Shown here piece by piece: positions 8,771-17,401 of a stretch of 64,000 bases of DNA (its first letter is position 1; each line of letters starts with the position of its first letter). The notes below the pieces were generated by a model that ran no database searches, had not been told where the DNA came from, and worked only from the letters and a program-made list of their open reading frames with translations. Both the position numbers and the translations under genes were made by a program. Location of the stretch: positions 1-64,000 of the forward strand of contig JAEXNT010000011.1 of assembly GCA_023439545.1 (NCBI GenBank), given 5' to 3'. This stretch comes from Bacillota bacterium. GTDB taxonomy: Bacteria; Bacillota; Clostridia; Acetivibrionales; DTU013.

Positions 8771-9865
8771 TCAGACAGACTGTTCCTCCTGTCCGAGTTC
8801 AACCAGTACCTGCTTTACAATTTCGGTGTCTTCAACGTAGCAGCCGAGGACTTCTCCTATCTCCCTGGGAAGTATGAAATAGAGCCTTCCGTCCCTCACC
8901 TTCTTGTCGAGGTACATCATGTCCATTATCCTGCCGGCATCCATGCCGTACGTTCTTATTGGCAGGCCTGCCTTCCTCAGCGTATCTTCCACCTTGGCTA
9001 CAGCCTTGTCGCTCACCATGCCGAGCTTGTTGGCAAGCCTGAACGCGCCTGCCATACCGATTGAAACACATTCTCCGTGCAGCAGCCCGAAGCCTGAAAC
9101 GCTCTCCACGGCGTGCCCGATCGTGTGCCCAAAATTGAGCAGGGCCCTGATGCCTGCTTCGCGTTCATCCTGCTCGATTACGCTCCCTTTGACGGAACAG
9201 TTCATCTTTGTGATGTACTGCAGCACATTCTCGTCATAATTGTAGATCTTGTCTATATTGTTGTCGATGTAGTCGTAAAACTCGGCATTCATTATCAGTC
9301 CGTGCTTGATGACTTCCGCCAGTCCCGATTTCAATTCCCTTTCAGGCAGCGTCCTGAGCGTGTTTACATTGATGAACACAAACCTCGGCTGGTAAAAAGC
9401 TCCGACCATATTCTTGCTGCCCTCGAAATCCACGCCGGTCTTTCCGCCGATACTGCTGTCAGCCTGCGCAAGAAGACTAGTAGGGATCTGTACGAAGGAA
9501 ATGCCTCTCAGGTAGGTCGCAGCCGCAAAGCCCGTAATATCTCCCGTGACGCCACCGCCCAACGCTACCAGCGTCGAACTGCGATCCAGCTTCAGTGAAA
9601 TGAGCTTCCTGTAAATATCACTGACCGTATCTAGATTTTTACTCATTTCCCCTGCGGGAAACGTATGAAAGTATACTTCCTTCGCATACAGCGACAATTC
9701 GTCCATACAGGCCTGACGGTATTGCCTTTCGACATTACTGTCGGCAATGATCACAATTTTTCCGCCGAGCTTCGCGCTTTTACAGGCCTTGTCCAGTCCC
9801 GAAAAGTCAGGCGCTATATAGATCGGATAACCCCTTTCGCCGAGGTTGACATTCATTTTAACCAT
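8771..9865 (-). CDS. aroB: 3-dehydroquinate synthase
   Basis: Second enzyme of the shikimate pathway, converting DAHP to 3-dehydroquinate with NAD and a divalent metal. It is 364 aa, a normal length. Family motifs include GGGVTGDITGFAAATYLRG, the PTSLLAQADSSIGGKTG stretch and the metal-site segments LLNFGHTIGHAVE and LLHGECVSIGM. It starts 13 bp downstream of ileS, so the two probably share the T-box-controlled transcript, which would tie aromatic synthesis to isoleucyl-tRNA charging. Two other shikimate genes (aroQ, aroE) are 40 kb away. Confidence 0.95.
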   Translation of the reverse strand: MVKMNVNLGERGYPIYIAPDFSGLDKACKSAKLGGKIVIIADSNVERQYRQACMDELSLYAKEVYFHTFPAGEMSKNLDTVSDIYRKLISLKLDRSSTLVALGGGVTGDITGFAAATYLRGISFVQIPTSLLAQADSSIGGKTGVDFEGSKNMVGAFYQPRFVFINVNTLRTLPERELKSGLAEVIKHGLIMNAEFYDYIDNNIDKIYNYDENVLQYITKMNCSVKGSVIEQDEREAGIRALLNFGHTIGHAVESVSGFGLLHGECVSIGMAGAFRLANKLGMVSDKAVAKVEDTLRKAGLPIRTYGMDAGRIMDMMYLDKKVRDGRLYFILPREIGEVLGCYVEDTEIVKQVLVELGQEEQSV

Positions 9866-9878
9866 GCTGTAACCACCT

Positions 9879-12800
9879 TTACACCTTTGCCACGGTAAAT
9901 ACTACATCTTCCCCGTTTATATTCCATTCCTTGCTGTAACCCTCGCCGCCCGAAGGCCTGAGTTCGTCTCCGAGGACTTCGTCGCTTATGACGGCCATGT
10001 TTCGTTCGAATATCGCACTGATCCTTTCATTGCCGCCGTAATAGACCCTGATGTGGTCCTGTACCTCGAAGCCGGCTTCCTTTCTCATTGTCTGCAGCTT
10101 GCTTATGATCTCGCGTACAAAGCCTTCCTCCACAAGCTCAGGCGTCAGGTTGGTATCGAGCACCACGGTGACGTCCCTGTCGCTTTCGGATACGAAGCCC
10201 TGCTTCTGCGCCGTGTCTACAAGCACATCCGACAACTCAAGAACAACTTCGGCGCCTTCAAGTTCAAAGCTCACCCTGCCGTCCTTGTTGAAACGATCCA
10301 TGAAATCGTTCCCATCTACGCCGGAAAGGTACTCTCCTATCTTCGGCACGAGCTTGCCGTATTTCGGTCCGAGCGTCCTCAGCTGCGGCTTGAATTTATA
10401 GGTTGTAAAGCCCGACGCGTCGTCAGTGAATACTATCTGCTTGATGTTCAATTCGTCCGCGACCAGTTCGCGGTACATCTGCGGGAGCTCGCCCTCAGCC
10501 TTTACGTATATTTTCCCGATAGGCTGGCGGTTCTTTATATTTGCGGTATTTCTGCAGGCGCGGCCCAGAACCACATATTTGAGTACTTTATCCATGTTTT
10601 CTTCAAGAGCGACGTCTACATACTCCTTCTTCACCGCCGGGAAATCGCACAGATGAATGCTTTCAGGCGCATTGGAATCCACGCTTCGGACGAGATTCAG
10701 GTATATTTCCTCGGTGATGAACGGGACAAACGGCGCAGCCGTCTTTGAAAGCTCTACCAGTACCGTATAAAGCGTCATGTAGGCGTTTATCTTGTCCTGG
10801 CACATCTCCTTCTGCCAGAAGCGCTCCCTGCACCTTCTGACATACCAGTTGCTGAGTTCGTCCACAAACTCCTGTATATCCCTGCCGGATTCGGTTATCC
10901 TGTAGTTCTCGAGGTTTTTATCCACGTTTCCGATCAGTGTGTAAAGCCTTGAAAGTATCCATTTGTCCATTACGGACAGTTTATCCTTTTCCAGCTTGTA
11001 ATCAATCGGATTGAAACCGTCTATATTTGCGTACAGCACATAGAAAGCATATGTGTTCCAAAGGGTGCCCATGAACTTCCTCTGGCTCTCGCTCACTGCT
11101 TCCTCATAGAACCTGCTCGGCAGCCACGGCGCGCTCCCGGTATAGAAATACCAGCGGACGGCGTCGGAACCCTGCTTGTTGAGGACAGTCCAGGGATCGA
11201 CGACATTGCCCTTATGCTTGCTCATCTTCTGGCCTTCCTTATCGTTGACATGTCCAAGCACTATGCAATTCTTGAACGCAGGCTCGTCGAACAGCAGCGT
11301 CGAAATAGCGAGCAGCGTATAGAACCAGCCTCTTGTCTGGTCGATTGCTTCGCTGATGAAATCCGCCGGATAGCGTTTTTCAAATATATCCTTATTTTCG
11401 AAAGGATAATGCCACTGAGCAAAGGGCATTGAACCGGAGTCGAACCAACAGTCTATGACCTCGGACACCCTCTTCATATCGCCGGAGCATTTGGGACATT
11501 TGAGTTTGACGTTATCGATGAACGGCTTGTGCAGCTCTATATCGTCGGGTACGTCTTCTCCCAGTTCCTTCAGCTCGGCAATGCTTCCCACAAGATGACG
11601 GTGACCGCATTTGCATTCCCATATCGGCAGAGGCGTTCCCCAGTACCTTGAACGGCTGAGACCCCAATCCACTACGTTCTCCAGGAAGTTGCCCATTCGG
11701 CCTTCCTTGATGTTGTCAGGCATCCAGTTGACGCCGTTATTGTTCTCCAGCAGCCTGTCGCGGACCTCGGTCATCTTTATGAACCAGGTATCGCGCGCAT
11801 AGTACAGCAGAGGCGTGTCGCATCTCCAGCAGAACGGGTACGAATGCTCATAGTCCAGTGTTTTGTACATAAGTCCCCTTACATCGAGATCCTTGATTAT
11901 TTCAGGATCGGCGTCCTTGACAAACCTGCCCTTCCAGGGTTTTACGTCCTCTATGAATTCGCCCTGTTCGTTTACCATCTGCACAAACGGCAGGTCATTC
12001 GCCCTTCCGACTCTGGCGTCGTCCTCGCCGAATGCGGGTGCTATATGGACTATACCGGAGCCGTCGGTCAAAGTGACATAGTTGTCGCAGACCACGAACC
12101 AGGCCTTTTTATCCGGTCTGGCAAAGTCAAACAAGGGCTCATATTCCATGCCGCGGAGTTCCGTACCTTTATAGCTTTTAACAACGCTGTATTCGCTCTT
12201 CAAAACGGAAGGCGCAAGCGCTTCCGCCAGAATATACGTCTCATCGCCGCATTTTACGCGTACATATGTTTCATCGGGGTTTACGCACAGTGCGACGTTG
12301 GAAGGCAGTGTCCACGGCGTGGTCGTCCATGCCATCAGGAATACTCCCGGTTCGCCTTTAACCTTGAATTTTACGAATACCGAGGCCTCCTTCACATCCT
12401 TGTAGCCCTGTGCGACTTCGTGGCTTGACAGCGAGGTACCGCAGCGCGGGCAGTACGGAACTATCTTGTGCCCCTTGTAAAGCAGCCCTTTGTCCCAGAT
12501 CTGTTTCAATGCCCACCATTCGGACTCGATATATGTGTTGTTATATGTGATGTAGGGATCCTCCATATCGGCCCAGAAACCGACACGGTCGCTGATCTCC
12601 TCCCATTCGTGCTTGTATTTCCACACACTTTCCTTACACTTCTGTATAAAAGGCTCTACGCCGTATTTTTCGATCTGCGGCTTTCCATTGATACCGAGCA
12701 GCTTTTCGACCTCAAGCTCGACAGGCAGCCCGTGCGTATCCCATCCGGCTTTTCTCAGGACGTCGTAGCCCTTCATCGTCTTGTAGCGCGGGATTATATC

Positions 12801-12995
12801 CTTCATTGCCCTTGTGAGAACATGGCCTATATGCGGCTTGCCGTTGGCCGTCGGCGGCCCGTCGTAGAAGGTGAACGTATCGCAGCCTTCCCTGAATTTA
12901 AGGCTCTTTTCAAAAATCTTATTTTCTTTCCAGTACTTCAGCACTTCCGTCTCACGGTCAACAAATTTCAGATCCGTCGATACTTTTTTGTACAT
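9879..12995 (-). CDS. ileS: isoleucyl-tRNA synthetase, type 2
   Basis: Charges tRNA-Ile. It is 1038 aa; the ATG at 12995 sits 5 nt after an AGGAGG, and the longer open frame upstream is leader RNA. The class I signatures are PHIGH (about residue 52) and KMSKHKGN (about 590). A CPRCGTSL zinc knuckle sits near residue 190, with another CPKCSGDM further on. The size and the lack of a C-terminal zinc finger fit the eukaryote-like type 2 IleRS family, which is known for low sensitivity to mupirocin. A T-box leader precedes it and aroB follows. Confidence 0.95.
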   Translation of the reverse strand: MYKKVSTDLKFVDRETEVLKYWKENKIFEKSLKFREGCDTFTFYDGPPTANGKPHIGHVLTRAMKDIIPRYKTMKGYDVLRKAGWDTHGLPVELEVEKLLGINGKPQIEKYGVEPFIQKCKESVWKYKHEWEEISDRVGFWADMEDPYITYNNTYIESEWWALKQIWDKGLLYKGHKIVPYCPRCGTSLSSHEVAQGYKDVKEASVFVKFKVKGEPGVFLMAWTTTPWTLPSNVALCVNPDETYVRVKCGDETYILAEALAPSVLKSEYSVVKSYKGTELRGMEYEPLFDFARPDKKAWFVVCDNYVTLTDGSGIVHIAPAFGEDDARVGRANDLPFVQMVNEQGEFIEDVKPWKGRFVKDADPEIIKDLDVRGLMYKTLDYEHSYPFCWRCDTPLLYYARDTWFIKMTEVRDRLLENNNGVNWMPDNIKEGRMGNFLENVVDWGLSRSRYWGTPLPIWECKCGHRHLVGSIAELKELGEDVPDDIELHKPFIDNVKLKCPKCSGDMKRVSEVIDCWFDSGSMPFAQWHYPFENKDIFEKRYPADFISEAIDQTRGWFYTLLAISTLLFDEPAFKNCIVLGHVNDKEGQKMSKHKGNVVDPWTVLNKQGSDAVRWYFYTGSAPWLPSRFYEEAVSESQRKFMGTLWNTYAFYVLYANIDGFNPIDYKLEKDKLSVMDKWILSRLYTLIGNVDKNLENYRITESGRDIQEFVDELSNWYVRRCRERFWQKEMCQDKINAYMTLYTVLVELSKTAAPFVPFITEEIYLNLVRSVDSNAPESIHLCDFPAVKKEYVDVALEENMDKVLKYVVLGRACRNTANIKNRQPIGKIYVKAEGELPQMYRELVADELNIKQIVFTDDASGFTTYKFKPQLRTLGPKYGKLVPKIGEYLSGVDGNDFMDRFNKDGRVSFELEGAEVVLELSDVLVDTAQKQGFVSESDRDVTVVLDTNLTPELVEEGFVREIISKLQTMRKEAGFEVQDHIRVYYGGNERISAIFERNMAVISDEVLGDELRPSGGEGYSKEWNINGEDVVFTVAKV

Positions 12996-13082
12996 AATTT
13001 CCTCCTGTAATATAAATCCCGGGTCATATGATCCGCCCAATATTTTGCCTGTTATGCAAAATCTCGCTTGCATCCCTGAAAA

Positions 13083-13124
13083 ATGAAACAAAAGAACCGT
13101 CCCTTTGTTTCGCTTTTGTTTCAT
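13083..13124. repeat. inverted repeat with the GGGACGGTTCTTTTG-type motif
   Basis: ATGAAACAAAAG (13083-13094) and CTTTTGTTTCAT (13113-13124) are perfect inverted arms, with AACCGTCCCTTTG between them. It lies in the ileS leader between the T-box terminator and the start codon. A longer relative with the GGGAC-GTTCTTTTG core lies at 46899-46969. Confidence 0.85.
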
Positions 13125-13410
13125 ACATTAAAAAACCCCTCGATCCCGAACAAAGGGACGAGAGGATATGACTCACGCGTTACCACCCAAATTACCGCCC
13201 GATCCACCCAGCAGCAGCTGGTTCTTCGCGGCAGTCTCTTGATCATACTTTTAACGGAGTGACCCGGCTTATCGTACTTGCGTTTACACGCTTTCAGCAA
13301 GCTGCTCCCGGAGGATTTTCAGGATACTTTTCCGCAGCCTTGCACCAGCCGGCTGCTCTCTGCAGGATTCGTCATCCTTACTCGTTCCGATCATTGCCAT
13401 AAAATATTAA
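13125..13410 (-). promoter_or_regulatory. T-box riboswitch for ileS (isoleucine)
   Basis: Minus-strand leader of about 280 nt. The T-box sequence GGGTGGTAACGCG is at 13176-13188, followed by a strong terminator. The 5' part folds as a long stem I starting near 13400, with a GGAACGAGTAAG segment that fits the AGTA bulge. The candidate specifier is ATC (13314-13316, in GAAAATCCTCC), an isoleucine codon, matching the gene. Uncharged tRNA-Ile would favour the antiterminator and raise ileS-aroB expression. Confidence 0.88.
13130..13165 (-). terminator. T-box intrinsic terminator
   Basis: CCTCTCGTCCC and GGGATCGAGGGG form a strong stem followed by a T6 run on the minus strand. It is the attenuator that competes with the T-box antiterminator just upstream. 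Confidence 0.9.
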
Positions 13411-13453
13411 AAATCATTATACATCACGTACTTGCTACCTGTCAACAAAGTCC

Positions 13454-13918
13454 TCAGGCGCTCCTGTCATCCTCGTCAAAAATCTGCTTGAGCGTTTCCA
13501 TCTGGGACATCAATAGCATTTCGCATTTTGACTTGAATATATGCAGCTTCTTCTTCGAATCTTCGTATTCGAATTTTATTTTTACGACTTCCTGGTTGGC
13601 GTCGTTGATTAGCTTCTGTGCTCTTACTTCAGCTTCGTGGACGATATTTTCAGCCTTTTCGTATGCGTTCTTCTTTATGTCCTCGCCGGTCTGCTGCGCG
13701 ACCAGCAGCGTATTCTGAAGCGATTCCTCGATGGTTTTGTAATGCTGCAGTCCTTCGTTCAGCAGCGCAAGCTTGTCCTTTAGCTCCACGTTCTCACGTA
13801 TGTATGCAGTATAGTCTTCAATGACTTTGTCGAGGACGTCGTTTACCATGTCCTCGTTGTAACCTCCGATTGCCTTTTTGAAGGTCAGATTCTGAAGATC
13901 ATTCGGTGTATAATTCAT
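13454..13918 (-). CDS. DivIVA-like coiled-coil protein
   Basis: A 155-aa DivIVA-domain protein. The N-terminal segment (MNYTPNDLQNLTFKKAIGGY) is the membrane-curvature binding domain; the rest is a long coiled coil. A GTG four codons upstream overlaps the ribosome binding site (AGAGGTGATC), so ATG at 13918 is the likely start. It follows ylmH by 16 bp in the ylm cell-division cluster, which fits a role in septum or pole placement. It is the last gene of the cluster, followed by the ileS T-box leader. Confidence 0.88.
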   Translation of the reverse strand: MNYTPNDLQNLTFKKAIGGYNEDMVNDVLDKVIEDYTAYIRENVELKDKLALLNEGLQHYKTIEESLQNTLLVAQQTGEDIKKNAYEKAENIVHEAEVRAQKLINDANQEVVKIKFEYEDSKKKLHIFKSKCEMLLMSQMETLKQIFDEDDRSA

Positions 13919-13934
13919 CGATCGGATCACCTCT

Positions 13935-14732
13935 CTAAACTAGTTTTTTTATCAAAATAGATATCCTGTCCTTTTTAGTCATGCCGCCGACCTTTTCAAG
14001 TACGGCTCTCCCTTTACCTCTCAGGCTCACGGTATCTCCCTCGCGAACCGTTTTATCCGGGCTTTCTGTTACGTCCCAGTTCAGTTGCACCTTGCCTGCT
14101 TTGATATAATCTGCCGCGAGGCTTCTGGATATACCGAATGCAGGGGCGCACAGGCTGTCCAGTCTTAGCGTCGAAAGCGTTGCCTTTATTTCCCTGGTCT
14201 TGGGTTCAGGGACATTCAAATCCGTTGTTTCGGATATTTTGAGGCTGATTCCCGTATTACCTACCTTTTCGAGGTTTCCCGCAATATATCCGGCAATATC
14301 GTTCAGCACAATGATGTTGCATTTTTCTTCTTTTACAAGGATATCGCCCGTAACTTCCCGTTTTATCCCCAGGCTCATCAGAGCGCCGAGGTAATCCCTG
14401 TGCGTCAGGCTGTTCCTTGCAAGCGGAGTTATTTCGATCACCTTGAGGATGTCGTCCATGTATTCGTAAATATCTTCTTCATCGGCAAATTCCGGCCTGA
14501 ATACGGCAATAGCCCTTTCAGCTCCCGCGTACCCGCCGTAAAACGAATATTCGCAGACATTGAGCGAGGGCAGCAGCTTTTCCGCCAGATTGATCTGATG
14601 AGGGTCGAGAAAATCGGAATGTGAAAAATTCCTTATTTTCCCGGCAAATTTGGATTTATCGAGCAGCCTCGCGATGGCAAGCCTGTCTTCGGCCTTGCCT
14701 ATCGACCTTAATACTCCGTCTTTGTTTTGCAT
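13935..14732 (-). CDS. ylmH: S4-domain RNA-binding protein YlmH
   Basis: A 265-aa YlmH family protein with a C-terminal S4 RNA-binding domain (about residues 180-245: LDSLCAPAFGISRSLAADYI, then GKVQLNW and GDTVSLRGKG). YlmH homologues bind stalled large ribosomal subunits, and the gene is conserved in the ylm division cluster. It lies 11 bp downstream of sepF. Its Shine-Dalgarno is weak, which suggests translation is coupled to sepF. Confidence 0.9.
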   Translation of the reverse strand: MQNKDGVLRSIGKAEDRLAIARLLDKSKFAGKIRNFSHSDFLDPHQINLAEKLLPSLNVCEYSFYGGYAGAERAIAVFRPEFADEEDIYEYMDDILKVIEITPLARNSLTHRDYLGALMSLGIKREVTGDILVKEEKCNIIVLNDIAGYIAGNLEKVGNTGISLKISETTDLNVPEPKTREIKATLSTLRLDSLCAPAFGISRSLAADYIKAGKVQLNWDVTESPDKTVREGDTVSLRGKGRAVLEKVGGMTKKDRISILIKKLV

Positions 14733-14743
14733 ATGAGCTGCGC

Positions 14744-15205
14744 CTAATACTTCATCCAGGGGAAATTGCCCTTGCTTTTTATTTCGCCGCTCAGTTCGCC
14801 CATTATGTCAACATTATTGGGAGCAATAAGGAAAATGCCTGTGGATACCTTCTGGATCTCTCCGTCCAGTCCATAAACCGAACCGCTCAGAAAATCCACG
14901 ACTCTCTGGGCTGTCTCCTTGTTAAGAGTTTCGAGATTGACGACTACGGGTTTTTTGCTCTTGAGATGATCACAAACTTCACGGGCGTCATCGAATGTCT
15001 CGGGCTGCATTATGACAACCTTGAACTGATTATTGGAATGAATATTCACTACTTTGTTTTGTTGGGACTTCTTTGTAAAGGACTGTAAATAACCGGGAGT
15101 GGTATTGGATTCTTCTCTTTCTTCTTCCTGTATATCTTCCGCTTCTTCCTCTTCCTCAGATTCCCACCCAACGAGATTCAGCATCTTGTTCAGCAGTTTA
15201 GCCAT
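14744..15205 (-). CDS. sepF: cell division protein SepF
   Basis: FtsZ-binding membrane anchor of the divisome, 153 aa. The N-terminal amphipathic helix (MAKLLNKMLNLVGW) is the membrane target, followed by an acidic linker rich in Glu and then the SepF core (about residues 55-145) with VVIMQPETFDDAREVCDHLK and VVVNLETL. It has a GGAGGG site 7 nt before the ATG and lies between yggS and ylmH, the usual order. Confidence 0.95.
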   Translation of the reverse strand: MAKLLNKMLNLVGWESEEEEEAEDIQEEEREESNTTPGYLQSFTKKSQQNKVVNIHSNNQFKVVIMQPETFDDAREVCDHLKSKKPVVVNLETLNKETAQRVVDFLSGSVYGLDGEIQKVSTGIFLIAPNNVDIMGELSGEIKSKGNFPWMKY

Positions 15206-15250
15206 TAGTAGATCCCTCCGTTTTTCGTTTGTAAATGTATATATGAGTCA

Positions 15251-15967
15251 TCAGCGTTTTCCAAAAAGAGCGGTACCTATCCTGACCATGTTGGAGCCTT
15301 CCTCTATTGCTACCTCAAAATCATTGCTCATGCCCATGGAAAGGTAATCCATATCTATATTATCAATATTTTCCTTCCTGATGTCAATAAGCAATTTTCT
15401 AAGGTTTGCAAACACCCACCTTATATTTTCAGGGTTTTCAGCCATCGGCGCTATCGTCATAAGACCTTTTATCCTAATGTTTTCCAATTCGGCAGCCGCT
15501 TTGACAAAATTGAGCGTCTCTTCAGGCTTTATCCCGAATTTCGATTCCTCTCCGGCAACGTTGACCTGAACCAGTACATCCATACGTCTGCCTGCCTTTT
15601 GCGCTCTTTTCTGTATCTCAACCGCAAGCTCAATGCTGTCGAGCGAATGGATCATGCTCACCCTGTCCGCTATATATTTGACCTTGTTGGTCTGAAGATG
15701 GCCTATAAGGTGCCAATTGCATCCTATATCCAATATATCGGTTTTGTCGCATAATTCCTGAACCCTATTTTCGCCGAAATCCGCGAGTCCTGCGTCAAAA
15801 GCCGCTTTTACCCTGTCCGCAGTCACCGTTTTACTGACGGCTATAACCTTTATTTCCCCGGGATCCCTTCCTGACCTCTTAGCGGCTTCGCGTACCCTGG
15901 CCATGATATTTTCATAATTTTTCCTTATGCTTTTTTGATCCTCTGCGTAATTATTATTACCGGTCAT
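15251..15967 (-). CDS. yggS: YggS/PROSC-type PLP homeostasis protein
   Basis: A 238-aa single-domain PLP-binding protein (YlmE in Bacillus) that keeps pyridoxal phosphate and amino/keto-acid pools balanced. The PLP lysine is in the IKVIAVSKTV motif (about residue 46). Other family motifs are FGENRVQE, WHLIGHLQTNK and LSMGMSNDFEVAIEEGSNMVRIGTALFG. Its ATG overlaps the stop of the HlyD-like gene as ATGA, indicating translational coupling. Confidence 0.95.
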   Translation of the reverse strand: MTGNNNYAEDQKSIRKNYENIMARVREAAKRSGRDPGEIKVIAVSKTVTADRVKAAFDAGLADFGENRVQELCDKTDILDIGCNWHLIGHLQTNKVKYIADRVSMIHSLDSIELAVEIQKRAQKAGRRMDVLVQVNVAGEESKFGIKPEETLNFVKAAAELENIRIKGLMTIAPMAENPENIRWVFANLRKLLIDIRKENIDNIDMDYLSMGMSNDFEVAIEEGSNMVRIGTALFGKR

Positions 15968-17397
15968 TGCTCTACTATTTCTCCTTCAGCAATATTATCG
16001 GGGTTCAGTATATAAGTATCGTAAAGACCCACTGTCTTATTCACTTCATCCTCGGGCGAACTGATAATGGCATATTCATCATCCCTGCAAAGCATCTCGA
16101 CGGTCCTGTTTACCGCTACATTATATCTGATAAGCATGATCCTTGCCCTGGTACCGTCTGCAGATATATCGCGCAGGCATTTCAGAGGAACCTTCAGCCC
16201 CTCTTCAGTTTTGCTTATGAAGTCCACGTTGACGATCCTTTGTGAAGAAAGAGTATCGACTCCCCTGTTTATCCTGACAACTATTACTTTGCGGCCGTCC
16301 GCGCCGTTATTGATATTGTTTACGATGCCGGTCGTTGCTATGTTCGTTCCGTTGATCCTGAGATCGATGCTGCCGCCTTCCTTGAATGCCTTTGCCTGAT
16401 CCGAAGGTATTGCTGCGGCAAGGTAAAGCTCGGTGCCCTTGATGATCTTGGCGGCGGGTGCGCCTGCCTTTATGGTTCCGTTTCCGGCAGTGATTTCCGA
16501 ATATTTGGCCGATATACTGTCAAGCTCCCCGGGAGTAAGCTTTTTAAGCACTGCCGGAGTCAACTGCTTTTCAAACCCGTCGATCGTATACGAAACGACT
16601 CCTGAAGTCTCCGATTTTATCTCGACGGTGTTCCTGTTTATCCTGTTCTGTATTTCATCCTTCTGCTTCTGCAGGGATGTGATATAGCTGTCGGTTGAGT
16701 TGGCGCCCACGATCTCGGCTTTTTTCTCCACTATCTTTCCGATTTCGTTCCTGTACTTTGCCATATCCGAAAAACTTCTCGAATTGCACGCAACTATCAA
16801 CTCCCGGACTTCTACGCCTATGTCATCATCGAGCTTCGCCAGATCGTCGGAGAAAAAGTCTGTTTTTTCGGCCTTTTCCATTTTTGCCTTTACGATCTTC
16901 GAGTTGATATCTTCGATATCCTTGAGCAGCTTGTCGGAGGTATCGTTCATTACAAGCGCAATACTTGAAAACGCAGGCGTCCTTTCTCCTTCACGGATCT
17001 CGGCTATGTATCTTCCTTCGATAGCCGAGGGCGCCAGCAGTTTTTCATCTCTTATTATTACGGCGCCGCTTTGTATGTATTCCTCAATGATGCCGTTACG
17101 GATAACGTCGTTGGCTATGTGCCTTCCTGAAAGCCAGTTCATGAGAGAAGGTATATAAAGCAGAACGAAAAGGAAAAGCAACAGACCTCCAATCGTTGCA
17201 CGCCTGAGGCCGCGCGGTTTGCCTTCCTCAACTGCTTTATCTGCAGCGCCTTCTGCGGAGCTTTCGGGGTAACTGTCCGGCATTTCGTCGGCAGCCCTGT
17301 TTGCAGCCCTGCTTGCGTCATTGCCTGCGGCTCTCCTTCTTCCTCCGGGCCCTTCGGCTTCTCTGTCCGTTTTTTCTTTTGCCAGTCTATACCTCAT
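15964..17397 (-). CDS. HlyD-like membrane protein of the ylm cluster
   Basis: A 477-aa protein with a basic/acidic cytoplasmic N-terminus (about 80 residues), one transmembrane helix (about 82-101) and a large outside region. That region has coiled-coil hairpins (about 165-255) flanked by lipoyl/beta-barrel-like segments (SGVVSYTIDGFE and LRINGTNIATTGIVNNI), an arrangement like membrane-fusion (HlyD) adaptors. No exporter gene is adjacent. Its place between a PLP enzyme and yggS-sepF suggests an envelope or division role; the function is unknown. Confidence 0.75.
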   Translation of the reverse strand: MRYRLAKEKTDREAEGPGGRRRAAGNDASRAANRAADEMPDSYPESSAEGAADKAVEEGKPRGLRRATIGGLLLFLFVLLYIPSLMNWLSGRHIANDVIRNGIIEEYIQSGAVIIRDEKLLAPSAIEGRYIAEIREGERTPAFSSIALVMNDTSDKLLKDIEDINSKIVKAKMEKAEKTDFFSDDLAKLDDDIGVEVRELIVACNSRSFSDMAKYRNEIGKIVEKKAEIVGANSTDSYITSLQKQKDEIQNRINRNTVEIKSETSGVVSYTIDGFEKQLTPAVLKKLTPGELDSISAKYSEITAGNGTIKAGAPAAKIIKGTELYLAAAIPSDQAKAFKEGGSIDLRINGTNIATTGIVNNINNGADGRKVIVVRINRGVDTLSSQRIVNVDFISKTEEGLKVPLKCLRDISADGTRARIMLIRYNVAVNRTVEMLCRDDEYAIISSPEDEVNKTVGLYDTYILNPDNIAEGEIVEQ

Positions 17398-17401
17398 TTT
17401 A

